DNA of 64,000 bases from Streptomyces sp. NBC_01306 (GTDB taxonomy: Bacteria > Actinomycetota > Actinomycetes > Streptomycetales > Streptomycetaceae): the NCBI RefSeq assembly GCF_026340465.1, contig NZ_JAPEPC010000001.1, forward strand, positions 4,078,001-4,142,000. Direction: 5' to 3'. A model generated the notes under the pieces. The model saw nothing but the letters and a program-made list of their open reading frames with translations, was not told where the DNA came from and ran no database searches. Every line of letters starts with the position of its first letter. Within the stretch, counting starts at the first letter, position 1. Shown piece after piece: positions 25,449 through 33,560 of the stretch. The translations under genes and the position numbers were made by a program.

Positions 25449-25632
25449 GACCGACAGTCTATGCGGGGGAGTGCGAGGCGATGCCGGGCCAGGTGGCCCA
25501 AGGCTCTACGCGCGGAGATAGCGATCTTCGACTTATGTATTCATACTGAAACGGCTTCCAATTGGCTCGTTCCTTTCGTTTAAACGTCCAAATATGGCCG
25601 TTTCTCATCACATGACACTTGAGGTCGCGCGC

Positions 25633-27084
25633 ATGTCACCCTCGGCCACCGCTCCGGTCGACGCTGTTCCACCATCGCCATCCGGCGGGCCGCAGAATGC
25701 CTTTGACCGCTATTTCAAGATCACCGAGCGCGGGTCGAGCGTCGCCCGCGAGATCCGCGGCGGTTTCGCGACCTTCTTCGCGATGGCCTACATCATCGTG
25801 CTCAACCCGATCATCCTGGGCAGCGCGCACGATATGAACGGGCATCAGCTCAACGGCGGCCAGCTGGTCACCGCCACCGTGCTGACCGCCGCCTTCTCCA
25901 CGCTGCTCATGGGCGTCATCGGCAATGTGCCGATCGCGCTGGCGGCCGGGCTCGGCGTGAACACCGTCGTCGCCCTCCAGCTCGCACCCCGGATGACCTG
26001 GCCGGACGCGATGGGCATGGTCGTCCTGGCGGGCATCGTCGTGATGCTGCTCGTCGCCACGGGTCTGCGGGAACGCGTGATGAACGCCGTACCGCTCAGC
26101 CTGCGCAAGGGCATCGCGATCGGCATCGGCTTCTTCATCCTGCTGATCGGGCTGGTCGACTCGGGCTTCGTCTCCCGTGTCCCGGACACCGCGCACACCA
26201 CGGTCCCGCTCCAGCTCGGCTCCGACGGCCATCTGCACGGCTGGCCGGTCCTGATCTTCGTGATCGGCGTGCTGCTGACGCTGGCGCTGATCGTCCGCAA
26301 GGTGTCCGGCGCGATCCTGATCTCCATCGTGGCGATGACGATCGCCGCGATGATCGTCGACGCCGTCGCCACCGTCCCCAGCTGGGGTCTGACCTCCCCG
26401 CACTGGCCGGGCAACCCGGTGGCATCGCCGGACTTCGGTCTGGTCGGCCAGGTCAGCCTGTTCGGCGGATTCCACAAGGTCGGCGTGCTGACCGGCGTCC
26501 TCTTCGTCTTCACCGTGCTGCTCTCGTCGTTCTTCGACGCCATGGGCACCATCCTCGGTGTCGGCGACGAGGCGAAGCTGACGAAGCCGGACGGCACCTT
26601 CCCCGGCATCAACCGGGTGCTGTTCGTGGACGGCATCGCGGTCGCCGCGGGCGGTGCGACCTCGTCCTCCGCCAACACCTGCTTCGTGGAGTCCACGGCA
26701 GGCGTCGGCGAGGGTGCCCGTACGGGGCTTGCGAGCATCGTGACGGGTCTGCTCTTCACGGTGGCGCTGTTCCTCACGCCGGTGGCGACCATGGTCCCCT
26801 CGCAGGCGGCCACCCCGGCGCTGCTCGCGGTGGGCTTCCTGATCCTGGCGGGCTCGGTCAGGGACATCGACTGGTCCGACTTCACCGTCGCGATCCCGGC
26901 GTTCCTGGCGATGGTGATGATGCCGTTCACCTACTCGATCACCAACGGCATCGGGATCGGCTTCATCTCCTTCACCGTCCTGCGGATCGCCGTCGGGCGC
27001 TGGCGCCAGGTGCCCGCGGCGATGTACATCGTGTCGGCGGTCTTCGTCTTCTACTACGCGATGCCGGCTCTCGGCCTCACCTGA
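25633..27084 (+). CDS. NCS2/AzgA-type purine permease
   Basis: A 483-residue membrane carrier with about 12-13 spans, typical of the guanine/hypoxanthine permease branch of NCS2. Family motifs include FATFFAMAYIIVLNPIIL near the N-terminus, the ALAAGLGVNTVVALQLA span, and SSSANTCFVESTAGVGEGA with the conserved TAGVGEGxRTG. I start at the ATG at 25633, 8 bases after TTGAGG; ATGs at 25594 and 25612 would add residues without a ribosome site. Confidence 0.9.
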   Translation: MSPSATAPVDAVPPSPSGGPQNAFDRYFKITERGSSVAREIRGGFATFFAMAYIIVLNPIILGSAHDMNGHQLNGGQLVTATVLTAAFSTLLMGVIGNVPIALAAGLGVNTVVALQLAPRMTWPDAMGMVVLAGIVVMLLVATGLRERVMNAVPLSLRKGIAIGIGFFILLIGLVDSGFVSRVPDTAHTTVPLQLGSDGHLHGWPVLIFVIGVLLTLALIVRKVSGAILISIVAMTIAAMIVDAVATVPSWGLTSPHWPGNPVASPDFGLVGQVSLFGGFHKVGVLTGVLFVFTVLLSSFFDAMGTILGVGDEAKLTKPDGTFPGINRVLFVDGIAVAAGGATSSSANTCFVESTAGVGEGARTGLASIVTGLLFTVALFLTPVATMVPSQAATPALLAVGFLILAGSVRDIDWSDFTVAIPAFLAMVMMPFTYSITNGIGIGFISFTVLRIAVGRWRQVPAAMYIVSAVFVFYYAMPALGLT

Positions 27085-27111
27085 GGCCCGGCCGGCCGTT
27101 GGCAGGGGCGT

Positions 27112-27294
27112 CTACGTACGCCCGTAGAACTTCTCCGTCTCGTCGACGGCCGATTGAAACCGTTCGTCGAAGTCGTCGCGAATGAGCGTCCGGACCACAT
27201 AGTCCTGGACGCTCATTCCGCGTTTGGCCGCGTGGTTCCGGAGCCGGGCGAGCAGCTCCCCGTCTATGCGCAGGCTGAGCACGGTCGATCCCAT
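27112..27294 (-). CDS. Ribbon-helix-helix (CopG-type) small DNA-binding protein
   Basis: A 60-residue protein starting with the beta strand TVLSLRIDGELLARL, then a helix-turn-helix-like part (NHAAKRGMSVQDYVVRTLIRDDF) and a short charged tail. The fold suggests a dimeric regulator, perhaps the antitoxin of a toxin-antitoxin pair, but no toxin gene is adjacent. It lies convergent to the purine permease with a short spacer. Confidence 0.75.
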   Translation of the reverse strand: MGSTVLSLRIDGELLARLRNHAAKRGMSVQDYVVRTLIRDDFDERFQSAVDETEKFYGRT

Positions 27295-27397
27295 ACCCGA
27301 CAGCGTCGCGGGACCGGCCGCCGCCGCGCGTCACTTTCGTGCCTCGCCTCACTCGTATGGGTGATGTCGCTCACCGGATGGCATACCGGGTTGGTCT

Positions 27398-27423
27398 TTA
27401 GCATAGGTAATGAGTTACGCTAA
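27398..27423. promoter_or_regulatory. Imperfect palindrome, likely MarR operator
   Basis: A 26-bp AT-rich inverted repeat with outer arms TTAGC (27398-27402) and GCTAA (27419-27423) ends 5 bases before the ATG of the MarR gene. Its AT content stands out from the surroundings. The position fits autorepression by the MarR protein. Confidence 0.65.
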
Positions 27424-27428
27424 CAAAC

Positions 27429-27866
27429 ATGCCTGACCTTTCGCCCGCCGACAAGGCTGCCGCCGTCGACTCACTGCGCTCCACCGTGATGCGCCTGAGC
27501 CGTCGGCTCAAGCACCAGCGTGTCGACGAGTCCCTGAGCCCGACCGAGATGTCGGTGCTGGCCACCCTCGCCCGCTGTGGCTCCGCCACCCCTGGTGAGC
27601 TGGCCCGCAAGGAGCATGTGCAGCCGCCCTCGATGACCCGCATCGTGGCGCTCCTGGAGGCCAAGGGCCTGGTCAGGCTGGAACCGCACCCCGACGACCG
27701 CAGACAGAAGGTCGTCAGCCAGACCGAGGAGGCGCAGGAGATGCTCGTGGAGAGCCGGCGCCGCCGCAATGTCTGGCTGGCCGAGCTGGCGGAGGGGCTG
27801 AACGAGGACGACTGGGTGAAGCTGCGAGCTGCCGCCCCCGTCCTGGAGAAACTCGCCCAGCTCTGA
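27429..27866 (+). CDS. MarR-family regulator
   Basis: A 145-residue winged-helix dimer. Its features include an early LRSTVMRLSRRLKHQRV helix, the DNA-recognition region TPGELARKEHVQPPSMTRIVALLEAKGLV, the wing RLEPHPDDRRQKVVSQT, and a C-terminal dimer helix WVKLRAAAPVLEKLA. No Shine-Dalgarno precedes the ATG, which follows directly on a palindrome. A terminator hairpin separates it from the MFS gene downstream, which it may still control. Confidence 0.9.
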   Translation: MPDLSPADKAAAVDSLRSTVMRLSRRLKHQRVDESLSPTEMSVLATLARCGSATPGELARKEHVQPPSMTRIVALLEAKGLVRLEPHPDDRRQKVVSQTEEAQEMLVESRRRRNVWLAELAEGLNEDDWVKLRAAAPVLEKLAQL

Positions 27867-27873
27867 CCCCGCA

Positions 27874-27899
27874 CAAGGCCACCCCTCCCGGTGGCCTTG
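27874..27899 (+). terminator. Terminator after marR-like gene
   Basis: Perfect 10-base arms CAAGGCCACC and GGTGGCCTTG flank a 6-base loop, beginning 8 bp after the MarR stop codon. From about 27930 to 28010 the spacer is a C-rich run of imperfect repeats related to CCACACTTGTCCACAC, whose role is unknown. Confidence 0.8.
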
Positions 27900-28030
27900 C
27901 CCTTGTCCACTCCGGCCCCCACCATCCGCACCGGCTCCCTCCACTGATCCCGGCCAATCCCCACCGATCCACACCAATCCGCACCTGTCCACACTTGTCC
28001 ACACTGTCTACGCCCAGGAGGCGACCCCTG

Positions 28031-29359
28031 TTGAGTTCGGGACCCGGAGCAGACTCCGCCCCCGCACCGCACGAAACTGCTACCCGGACTTCGATGTTCA
28101 GCTCGTTGAAGGTCCGTAATTACCGGCTGTTCGCCACCGGTGCCGTCGTGTCCAACACGGGCACCTGGATGGCACGTATCACCCAGGACTGGCTGGTCCT
28201 GAGCATCACGGGATCGTCCGCCGCCGTCGGCATCACGACGGCCATGCAGTTCCTTCCGATGCTGCTCTTCGGCCTGTACGGCGGAGTCATCGCCGACCGC
28301 TTCTCGAAGCGGAAGCTGCTCTTCTGCACCCAGGGCGCGATGAGCATCGGCGGCCTCTTCCTCGCCGCGATGACCCTCACGGGCAACGTCCAGGTCTGGC
28401 ACGTCTATGTGACCGCCTTCTTCACCGGTCTGGTCACCGTCATCGACAACCCGACCCGGCAGTCCTTCGTCTCCGAGATGGTGGGCCCGGACCAGGTCCG
28501 CAACGCCGTCAGCCTGAACTCGGCGAACTTCCAGTCCGCCCGGCTCATAGGCCCCGCCGTCGCGAGTGGACTCACCGCGGCTGTCGGCCCCGGCTGGGCG
28601 TTCCTCGCCAACGGCCTCTCCTTCCTCGCACCGCTCACCGGACTGCTGCTGATGCGCAGCAGCGAACTGCACCACACGCAGCGCACCCCGCGTGGCAAGG
28701 GGCAGCTCCGCCAGGGCCTGGACTATGTCTCCAAGCACCCCGATCTGATCTGGCCGATCGTCCTGGTCGGCTTCGTGGGGACCTTCGGCTTCAACTTCCC
28801 GATCTGGCTCAGCGCGTTCGCCAACGACACGTTCCACGGCGGCGTCGGGATGTACGGCCTCTTCAACACCCTGATGGCCATCGGCTCACTTGTCGGCGCC
28901 CTGCTCGCGGCCCGGCGCGGCACGTCCAGGCTGCGCATCCTGGTCGGGGCGGCGATCGCCTTCGGCGCCCTCCAGGTCATCACCGCCTGGTCTCCGTCGA
29001 TCTGGATGTTCGTCCCGCTGATCACCGTGATCGGCATCCTCGGCCTGACGGTCAACGTCACCGCCAACTCCTCGGTGCAGATGGGCACCGAACCGGAGAT
29101 GCGGGGCCGGGTGATGAGCCTGTTCATGATGGTCTTCACCGGCGGCACCCCGCTGGGCGGCCCGCTCTTCGGCTGGCTCACCGACTCGTACGGCGTCCGC
29201 GTGAGCTTCACGCTGGGCGGCGCGATCTGCGCGGTGGCGGCGATGGGCGTCGGCCTGATGCTGGCCCGCGCGGCCAACCTCCGCCTGGAGGTCGACCTCA
29301 GGCGCGGCCGCCGCCACGTGGGCTTCGTCCCGCGCGAACAACTCGCCACGGCGGCGTGA
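28031..29359 (+). CDS. MFS transporter (MFS_3 / EntS-like)
   Basis: A 442-residue, 12-span carrier. It opens with FSSLKVRNYRLFATGAVVSNTG and the TQDWLVLSITGS segment typical of the enterobactin-exporter-like group, and has the loop GGVIADRFSKRKLL after helix 2. I chose the TTG at 28031, 9 bases after a strong AGGAGG; an ATG at 28094 has no site. Substrate unknown. The MarR gene just upstream is a plausible regulator. Confidence 0.88.
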   Translation: MSSGPGADSAPAPHETATRTSMFSSLKVRNYRLFATGAVVSNTGTWMARITQDWLVLSITGSSAAVGITTAMQFLPMLLFGLYGGVIADRFSKRKLLFCTQGAMSIGGLFLAAMTLTGNVQVWHVYVTAFFTGLVTVIDNPTRQSFVSEMVGPDQVRNAVSLNSANFQSARLIGPAVASGLTAAVGPGWAFLANGLSFLAPLTGLLLMRSSELHHTQRTPRGKGQLRQGLDYVSKHPDLIWPIVLVGFVGTFGFNFPIWLSAFANDTFHGGVGMYGLFNTLMAIGSLVGALLAARRGTSRLRILVGAAIAFGALQVITAWSPSIWMFVPLITVIGILGLTVNVTANSSVQMGTEPEMRGRVMSLFMMVFTGGTPLGGPLFGWLTDSYGVRVSFTLGGAICAVAAMGVGLMLARAANLRLEVDLRRGRRHVGFVPREQLATAA

Positions 29360-29380
29360 GCCTCGCGGCGTGAGCACGGA

Positions 29381-29428
29381 CGGTCCCGCGAACGGGCCGG
29401 GGCGGACAGCCCCGGCCCGGCGGGACCG
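29381..29428. terminator. Strong bidirectional terminator
   Basis: A two-level hairpin. Inner arms GGGCCGGGGC and GCCCCGGCCC (29394-29403, 29409-29418) are perfect around a 5-base loop. Outer arms CGGTCCCGC and GCGGGACCG (29381-29389, 29420-29428) extend it. It lies between the convergent MFS and Uma2 genes. Confidence 0.85.
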
Positions 29429-29440
29429 CGTACACCGGCT

Positions 29441-30022
29441 TCAGTCGCGGGGGAAGTCGCCGGTCTCCAGGGTGAGGCCGACGGCCGTTCCGGTCAGGTC
29501 GATGGGGTAGCCGAAGTCGAGTGTCACCGTGCCGTGGTACTCGTCGTCCTTCGGCAGCGTGTGCAGCTGCCACCTGCCGGTGTACGGGTCAGCGATGACG
29601 TACACGGGAACACCGGCGGTGGCGTAGGTGGCCTTCTTCGGCCCGTAGTCGTTGGCGGCGGTGTTCTTGGAGATCACCTCGGCGACGAACTCGATGTCCT
29701 GGTAGCGCCAGTGCCCCTTCTCGTCCTTGGCAGCCCCCTCGACGAGAGCCACGACGTCCGAGGCGAAGCCGTTCAGCAGCCCGGGAAAGTCGATGCGCAC
29801 ATCGGACTTCACCCGCTGACGGGGGTACACGGCGCGGAGCTGCTCGACGATGTCCAGGATGATGTCCCAGTGCGTGTCCCGCTGCGGTGACATGAAAATG
29901 TTCCCCCCGACGATCTCGACCTTGAATCCCTCGGGGGTCGGCTCAAGCCACTCGAACATCGAGTCCAGAGTGCGCTCGTCGCTGGTGTCGGCCATCTCGA
30001 TCCTGTCGTCGACGACGGTCAT
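29441..30022 (-). CDS. Uma2-family protein, tandem copy A
   Basis: A 193-residue protein of the Uma2/PD-(D/E)xK nuclease-like fold, very common in actinobacteria and without a settled role. The core motifs are present: VEIVGGNIFMSPQRDTHW, SDVVALVEG (the Asp of the PD motif), IEFVAEVISKNTAANDYGPKK with the E-x-x-S region, and YATAGVPVYVIADP. The ATG at 30022 follows GGAGGAGC. The first and last parts of the gene are nearly identical in DNA to the next gene upstream (copy B). Confidence 0.87.
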   Translation of the reverse strand: MTVVDDRIEMADTSDERTLDSMFEWLEPTPEGFKVEIVGGNIFMSPQRDTHWDIILDIVEQLRAVYPRQRVKSDVRIDFPGLLNGFASDVVALVEGAAKDEKGHWRYQDIEFVAEVISKNTAANDYGPKKATYATAGVPVYVIADPYTGRWQLHTLPKDDEYHGTVTLDFGYPIDLTGTAVGLTLETGDFPRD

Positions 30023-30134
30023 CGTGGCGCTCCTCCCCACTGCCGCAGGGTGCGGGCAGTCGCGCGGTACAACGATACGCACGGTGACCGGGGTACGCCG
30101 GGAACGGGCCAGGAGTGCGGCCGGTCTCAGTCGC

Positions 30135-30704
30135 TCAGTCGCGGGGGAAGTCGCCGGTCTCCAGGGTGAGGCCGACGGCCGTTCCGGTCAGGTCGATGGG
30201 GTAGCCGAAGTCGAGTGTCACCGTGCCGTGGTACTCGTCGTCCTTCGGGTACGTGAAGACATGGCAGACGCCGGTGTACGGGTCGGCGATCAGATATACG
30301 GGGACTTCGGCGGCGGCGTACGCGGCCTTCTTGGGCCCGTAGTCGTTGGCGGCCGTGCCCTCCGAGATCACCTCGGCGATCAGCTCGACGTCCTGGTACC
30401 GCCAGCGGCCCCGGGCGTCCTTCGTCGCGTCGGCCCGCAGTTTGGCCACGTCGGGGGCGAAGCCGTTCAGATGGCCCGGGAAGTCGATCCGGACGTCGGA
30501 CGTGACCTTGACGTCCATCCCGAACGCGTCCTCCAGCGCCCGCACGATCCTGCGGATGATCTGCCAGTGCGCGTCCCGCTGCGGCGACATGTGAATGGTT
30601 CCCCCGACAATCTCGACGTGGTAGCCCTCGGGGACGGACTCCACCTGCTCGAAGAGCAGGTCCAGGCTGTCGGCCATCTCGATCCTGTCGTCGACGACGG
30701 TCAT
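30135..30704 (-). CDS. Uma2-family protein, tandem copy B
   Basis: A 189-residue Uma2-type protein with VEIVGGTIHMSPQRDAHW, PDVAKLRAD, VELIAEVISEGTAANDYGPKK and YAAAEVPVYLIADP. It starts with the same MTVVDDRIEMAD and ends with the same 30 residues as copy A, but the middle differs at many positions. The 90 bp upstream is also the same as for copy A, so both genes carry the same promoter. Confidence 0.87.
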   Translation of the reverse strand: MTVVDDRIEMADSLDLLFEQVESVPEGYHVEIVGGTIHMSPQRDAHWQIIRRIVRALEDAFGMDVKVTSDVRIDFPGHLNGFAPDVAKLRADATKDARGRWRYQDVELIAEVISEGTAANDYGPKKAAYAAAEVPVYLIADPYTGVCHVFTYPKDDEYHGTVTLDFGYPIDLTGTAVGLTLETGDFPRD

Positions 30705-30825
30705 CGTGGCGCTCCTCCCCACTGCCGCGGGGTGCGGGCAGTCGCGCGGTACAACGATACGCACGGTGACCGGGGTACGCCGGGAACGGGCCAGGCCGGT
30801 TCCGTCACCCGGGACACTGGGCCGC

Positions 30826-31371
30826 ATGAGGCTTTTCGTGGCACTGCTGCCGCCGCAGGAGGCGGCCCTTCAGCTCGGGGCGCGGGTCGACCGGGCGCGG
30901 GCGCTGCCCGGCGCCCGGCGGCTGCGCTGGACCGAACGGCCCGGCTGGCACTTCACGCTCGCCTTCCTGGGCGAGGTGGACGACGACCTCGTCCCCGCCC
31001 TGGAAACACGGCTCGCGCTGACCGCCCGGGACCACGCGCCCTTCGCGCTGCGCATCGCCGGTGGCGGCCGGTTCGGGGACCGGGCGCTGTGGGCGGGTGC
31101 CGCCGGGGGCGTGGACGCGATGGGGCGGCTGGCCGCCGGGGTGGAGGCGGCGGTGCGGGAGGCGGGCGCGCCCATGGAGCGTGAGCACCCGTACGTGCCC
31201 CATCTCACCCTGGCCCGCGGCGACGGCCTCACCGGCCTCGGACCGTACGCGGAGACCCTGGCCGGCTTCGAGAGCAGCCCGTGGACCGTGCGGGAGCTGG
31301 CCCTCGTACGCAGCGGGCGGCAGCCCCGGTACGAGGTGGTCGCCGCCCGGCCGCTCGGGCCCGGCAAGTAA
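30826..31371 (+). CDS. thpR: RNA 2',3'-cyclic phosphodiesterase (ThpR-like)
   Basis: A 181-residue protein of the 2H phosphoesterase superfamily. The two catalytic HxTx motifs are HFTL (about residue 42) and HLTL (about 126), the spacing expected of ThpR (formerly called 2'-5' RNA ligase). It opens 2',3'-cyclic phosphates on RNA in vitro. The start MRLFVALLPP is typical. The final VRELALVRS and YEVVAARPLGPG are also family-like. A small membrane-peptide gene follows after 9 bp. Confidence 0.9.
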   Translation: MRLFVALLPPQEAALQLGARVDRARALPGARRLRWTERPGWHFTLAFLGEVDDDLVPALETRLALTARDHAPFALRIAGGGRFGDRALWAGAAGGVDAMGRLAAGVEAAVREAGAPMEREHPYVPHLTLARGDGLTGLGPYAETLAGFESSPWTVRELALVRSGRQPRYEVVAARPLGPGK

Positions 31372-31380
31372 CCTCGGAGC

Positions 31381-31470
31381 GTGGACCCGAAAACCAGGAA
31401 CCGGATCATGGCCGGTGCGCTTGTGCTGCTGTTCGTCGTCGTCGCCGTGGCGGCCGCCGTCGGACACTGA
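31381..31470 (+). CDS. 29-residue single-span membrane peptide
   Basis: A tiny reading frame beginning VDPKTRNRIM and continuing as one hydrophobic helix (AGALVLLFVVVAVAAAVG) with a final His. A GGAG sits 2 bases before the GTG, and the frame begins 9 bp after the phosphodiesterase stop. The basic head and single span are typical of genuine small membrane proteins. It is easily missed, and the function is unknown. Confidence 0.5.
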   Translation: MDPKTRNRIMAGALVLLFVVVAVAAAVGH

Positions 31471-31519
31471 CGGCGGCCGCCACCGGCTGCTGATGTGCGC
31501 CCACCCGAAGGGTGTGCGT

Positions 31520-32515
31520 TTACCAGGCGAACGCCTCCGGTGACGGGCCAGGCCCCGGGAAGATCTCCTCGACCCCGGACACCACGGCCTCCGGCAGCTC
31601 CAGCTCGACCGCGCGCAGCGCCGATTCCAGCTGCTCCGCCGTGCGCGGGCCGACGATCGGGCCCGTCACACCCGGCCGGGTCAGCAGCCAGGCCAGACCC
31701 ACCTCCCCGGGCTCCAGACCGTGCTTGTCGAGCAGGTCCTCGTACGCCTGGATCTTCGCCCGTACGGCCTGGTCGGCGAGCGCGTCCGCCGAGCGGCCCG
31801 ATGCGCTGCGCCCGGTGCCGCCGTCCCGCTCCTTGCGGATCACTCCGCCGAGCAGCCCGCCGTGCAGCGGCGACCACGGGATGACACCCAGGCCGTACTC
31901 CTGCGCGGCCGGGATGACCTCCATCTCGGCGCGGCGCTCCATCAGGTTGTAGATGCACTGCTCGCTGACGAGGCCGACCGAGCCGCGGCGGGCGGCCAGT
32001 TCGTTCGCCTGCGCGATCTTGTAGCCGGGGAAGTTCGACGAGCCCGCGTAGAGGATCTTGCCCTGCTGGATCAGTACGTCGATCGCCTGCCAGATCTCCT
32101 CGAACGGGGTGTTCCGGTCGACGTGGTGGAACTGGTACAGGTCGATGTGATCCGTCTGGAGCCGCTTGAGCGAAGCCTCGACGGAACGGCGGATGTTGAC
32201 CGCGGAGAGCTTGTCGTGGTTGGGCCAAGCCTCACCGTCGGCACCCATGTTCGCGTACATCTTGGTGGCGAGCACGACCTTGTCGCGCCGCTCGCCCCCC
32301 TTGGCGAACCAGGTCCCGAGGATCTCCTCGGTGCGGCCCTTGTTCTCACCCCAGCCGTAGACATTGGCGGTGTCGAAGAAGTTGACGCCCGCGGCCAGCG
32401 CGGAATCCATGATCGTGTGGCTGTCGGCCTCAGTGGTCTGCGGCCCGAAGTTCATCGTGCCGAGGACCAGTCGGCTGACCTTGAGTCCGGTGCGTCCAAG
32501 CTGCGTGTACTTCAT
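31520..32515 (-). CDS. Aldo/keto reductase (2 of 4)
   Basis: A 331-residue (beta/alpha)8 oxidoreductase with start MKYTQLGRTGLKVSRLVLG and the catalytic Asp and Tyr in FFDTANVYGWG, Lys in VLATKMYANMG, and His in LYQFHHVDRN. The C-terminal cofactor motif is GPIVGPRTAEQLESAL. It resembles the YajO/tas-type reductases acting with NADPH. Substrate unknown. It is transcribed towards the phosphodiesterase gene. Confidence 0.9.
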   Translation of the reverse strand: MKYTQLGRTGLKVSRLVLGTMNFGPQTTEADSHTIMDSALAAGVNFFDTANVYGWGENKGRTEEILGTWFAKGGERRDKVVLATKMYANMGADGEAWPNHDKLSAVNIRRSVEASLKRLQTDHIDLYQFHHVDRNTPFEEIWQAIDVLIQQGKILYAGSSNFPGYKIAQANELAARRGSVGLVSEQCIYNLMERRAEMEVIPAAQEYGLGVIPWSPLHGGLLGGVIRKERDGGTGRSASGRSADALADQAVRAKIQAYEDLLDKHGLEPGEVGLAWLLTRPGVTGPIVGPRTAEQLESALRAVELELPEAVVSGVEEIFPGPGPSPEAFAW

Positions 32516-32721
32516 GAGCCTCAGCCAACCGCTTGGAGCGCGCTCGAATCAAGGATGTGCGGGCCATTTGAGGGGGGGCAGGAGGAGGGCAGGGGGGGGC
32601 AGACCGCCCGGCCCGGGGCCGAAGGCGTACGGGAACGCGGTCAGTTGGCGGCGACTGCACAGCCCACTGGCATCAGCCAGTGGGCACCGGACCCCGCTGA
32701 GCCGGCCGGGGGCTTGCGGCG

Positions 32722-33414
32722 TTACGCCGTGTGCCCGTGCTCCGTCTCGTCGTCCACCGTCTGCTCGGCCGCCGGGGCGTCCATGGACATGACGCGCCGG
32801 GCGTTCTCCTCCGCGGCGACCTCGTAACGGTCGGACGGGTCGGAGACCTTCAGCCCGTTCCCGTTGTCCGTACCCGCGACAGGACCCTGCCGCTGCTGGA
32901 CGACATGCGTGAGTTCATGGGCCAGGGTGTGACTGTCGCTGCCGCCCTCACCGATGACGATGTGGCTGCCGGACGTATAGGCGCGGGCGCCCATCTCCTG
33001 CGCCGACTTCTTCGCGACCGCGTTGTCATGAATCCGTACGTCGCTGAAGTCGACGCCGCCGAACCGCGCCTCCATGTCCTGCAGCTGCGCGCCGGGAAGG
33101 GGCTGGCCGGGCATGCCCAGCACATCGTGCGCGGCCATCCGGCGCTGCACCGGAGCCTCTTCCTCCGGCAGGGCCTCCTGATGTCCGCAGGACGCCCCGT
33201 GAGCGTGCCGCTGGACCTCCAGCATGTGGGCGACCGCGGCATTTCCCACGGAACGCTGCAACGCCATGACGGCCTCCGGCGACTGCCGGCCCGGCAGCTG
33301 CCCGGCCAGGGCGGCCGCCGCCGCGTGGTGCTCCGGATGCGGCAACGCAGCGGGCTTGCGCAGCTCGTTCCCCTGCCGCTGCGCAGCGTTCACATCCTGC
33401 TTCCGCTCCTGCAC
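32722..33414 (-). CDS. DUF4157 protein with eCIS-cargo-type N-terminus
   Basis: A 230-residue protein. Residues 51-61 read ALQRSVGNAAV, followed by HAHG (70-73) and APVQRR (87-92), the leader pattern often found ahead of DUF4157. The DUF4157 domain (about 95-175) contains MPGQPLPG, FGGVDFSDVRIHDN, ARAYTSGSHIVIGEG and the zinc-protease-like HELTH (166-170) followed by VVQQR. The domain is known as a marker of extracellular contractile injection systems (eCIS) and their toxins. A C-terminal EVAAEENARRVM helix is also typical. The same leader is found on the glycosyltransferase at 34266. Confidence 0.87.
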   Translation of the reverse strand: MQERKQDVNAAQRQGNELRKPAALPHPEHHAAAAALAGQLPGRQSPEAVMALQRSVGNAAVAHMLEVQRHAHGASCGHQEALPEEEAPVQRRMAAHDVLGMPGQPLPGAQLQDMEARFGGVDFSDVRIHDNAVAKKSAQEMGARAYTSGSHIVIGEGGSDSHTLAHELTHVVQQRQGPVAGTDNGNGLKVSDPSDRYEVAAEENARRVMSMDAPAAEQTVDDETEHGHTA

Positions 33415-33560
33415 CCACCCACTCCTTCGGTACTTCGTGCCGCATGTCGGTTACCTGTCTAGGCGACATCGGTGTCGGGGGGCAAGAGGTGGAAGGGCAT
33501 ACCGCACGTTCTTGCGGGTACGTCAGGTGGCCCCGCCGGGCAATCCGCGCGCCGGCCGCC

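Larger units (their letters stand above)
29441..30795. repeat. Near-identical ends of two tandem Uma2 genes
   Basis: Two pairs of direct repeats bracket the Uma2 genes. 29441-29554 equals 30135-30248 (114 bp, the 3' ends). 29986-30113 equals 30668-30795 (128 bp, one mismatch; the 5' ends plus about 90 bp of upstream DNA). Between these ends the two genes are clearly diverged. The entry spans both copies. Confidence 0.9.

Noticed and set aside
27077..27352. A 91-residue minus-strand frame over the ribbon-helix-helix gene
   Set aside because: The shorter frame at 27112-27294 matches a ribbon-helix-helix fold; the longer one is Arg-rich and without motifs.
30706..30825. A start of the RNA phosphodiesterase at 30706
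   Set aside because: The added residues come from the repeated Uma2 promoter DNA; MRLFVALLPP at 30826 is the typical family start.
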